Below, one piece after another: positions 5,322 to 5,882 of a DNA stretch of 5,882 bases. The position numbers and the translations under genes were made by a program. This DNA is from Bacteroidota bacterium (lineage in GTDB: Bacteria; Bacteroidota; Bacteroidia; B-17B0; Aurantibacillaceae). Numbering within the stretch: position 1 is the first letter of the stretch; every line of letters starts with the position of its first letter. Under the pieces are notes generated by a model, which saw nothing but the letters and a program-made list of their open reading frames with translations, did not search any database and was not told the DNA's origin. Where the stretch lies: positions 1 through 5,882 of the forward strand of contig JAEZDS010000090.1 in assembly GCA_023433205.1 (NCBI GenBank), given 5' to 3'.

Positions 5322-5882
5322 ATGAAAAATTCCCTCCTCGAAATCTCTTACCTGATCGGCTCGGTAACGTTTATTGTTGGCCTGAAAATGATGGGTAATG
5401 CCAAAACGGCGCGCCGCGGCAATCTTATCGCCGCCGCAGGCATGATCATCGCCATCTTTGGAACAATCTTTCTGTTCCAGCGCTCTGAAAACGGCGTGGT
5501 TGACATACATTACAAAGTGCCTGGTCTTATCTACGGATTGATCTTCGGCGCTATTGCCATTGGCACCGTTATTGGCTGGGTAACCGCCAAAAAGGTGCAG
5601 ATGACCAAGATGCCTGAACTGGTTAGTATGTTCAACGGTATGGGTGGAGCCTGTGCTGCTTTGATCTCACTCATCGAACTAAATCACTATTATCATACAA
5701 GGCCTGCAATACTGGGAGAAGAGCTTATCGCTGTGCCTTATGGGCTGATGATGGCGATCATAGCCGGACTTATTATCGGCTCAGTGTCTTTCAGCGGAAG
5801 TATCATTGCCTACCTGAAACTAAATGGCACTATGGGCAAACCAGTGCGGCTGCCTCAGTATAACATCATCAACCTTTTAGTG
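5322..5882 (+). CDS. pntB: NAD(P) transhydrogenase beta subunit, N-terminal part (runs off window)
   Basis: This is the beta subunit of proton-translocating transhydrogenase. The frame is open from the ATG at 5322 to the window end, giving 187 residues of an expected total of about 460, so only the membrane part is seen; the NADP(H)-binding domain III lies beyond the edge. Hydrophobic segments are at about 8-24, 35-52, 68-88, 104-119 and 136-165. Family motifs are A30-R-R-G-N, A89-K-K-V-Q-M-T-K-M-P-E-L-V, F104-N-G-M-G-G and G153-S-V-S-F-S-G-S-I-I-A. N105 occupies the place of E. coli beta-His91, which fits the three-subunit type where the channel histidine sits in alpha-2. The frame agrees with the family from the first residues, supporting this start. 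There is no Shine-Dalgarno sequence. Confidence 0.95.
   Translation, partial: MKNSLLEISYLIGSVTFIVGLKMMGNAKTARRGNLIAAAGMIIAIFGTIFLFQRSENGVVDIHYKVPGLIYGLIFGAIAIGTVIGWVTAKKVQMTKMPELVSMFNGMGGACAALISLIELNHYYHTRPAILGEELIAVPYGLMMAIIAGLIIGSVSFSGSIIAYLKLNGTMGKPVRLPQYNIINLLV

Noticed and set aside
5283..5510. 75-codon minus-strand frame over the start of pntB
   Set aside because: It is antisense to the conserved pntB N-terminus, and a plus-strand frame with family motifs covers the same bases.

Overview
The window looks like a chromosomal segment of a Bacteroidota bacterium, most likely in or near Sphingobacteriaceae (Pedobacter-like). This is an inference from several signs. There is a stand-alone secreted CarboxypepD_reg-like protein and a Cys-containing exported protein with a T9SS-like C-terminal tail. 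TrmD is the short (about 224 aa) form, transhydrogenase is the three-subunit form, most starts lack a Shine-Dalgarno sequence, and the intergenic DNA carries degenerate short-period repeats. I cannot name the species.

Left half (about 1-2400) lies on the minus strand. Reading right to left it holds: an exported 283-aa protein of unknown function (2387-1536); a doubtful 65-aa frame (1497-1300); a YdeI/OmpD-associated (OmdA) family gene (1206-600) broken by one extra base in an A6 run near its 3' end; and a small secreted carboxypeptidase-regulatory-like protein (522-199). Nothing convincing is coded in 1-198.

The middle spacer (2388-2900, 513 bp) is a divergent intergenic region. It contains a five-copy 11-bp tandem repeat and a separate block of degenerate heptamer-like CTGG/TCCTG repeats, and then trmD begins.

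Right half lies on the plus strand. It contains trmD (tRNA m1G37 methyltransferase), then pntAA, pntAB and the first 187 codons of pntB. The three pnt genes encode the proton-translocating NAD(P) transhydrogenase: PntAA binds NAD(H) in the cytoplasm, and PntAB and PntB form the membrane proton channel. PntB normally carries the NADP(H) domain at its C-terminus, which lies beyond the window. pntAA and pntAB are separated by 2 nt. pntB is set off by a 255-bp gap carrying two further families of short repeats.

Most of the window is ordinary housekeeping and accessory content. The points most worth a second look are the frameshift in the OmdA gene, the four repeat blocks (one pair inside the pnt gene cluster), and the exported protein with both a lipobox-like signal and a T9SS-like tail. 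I see no convincing new multi-gene system.
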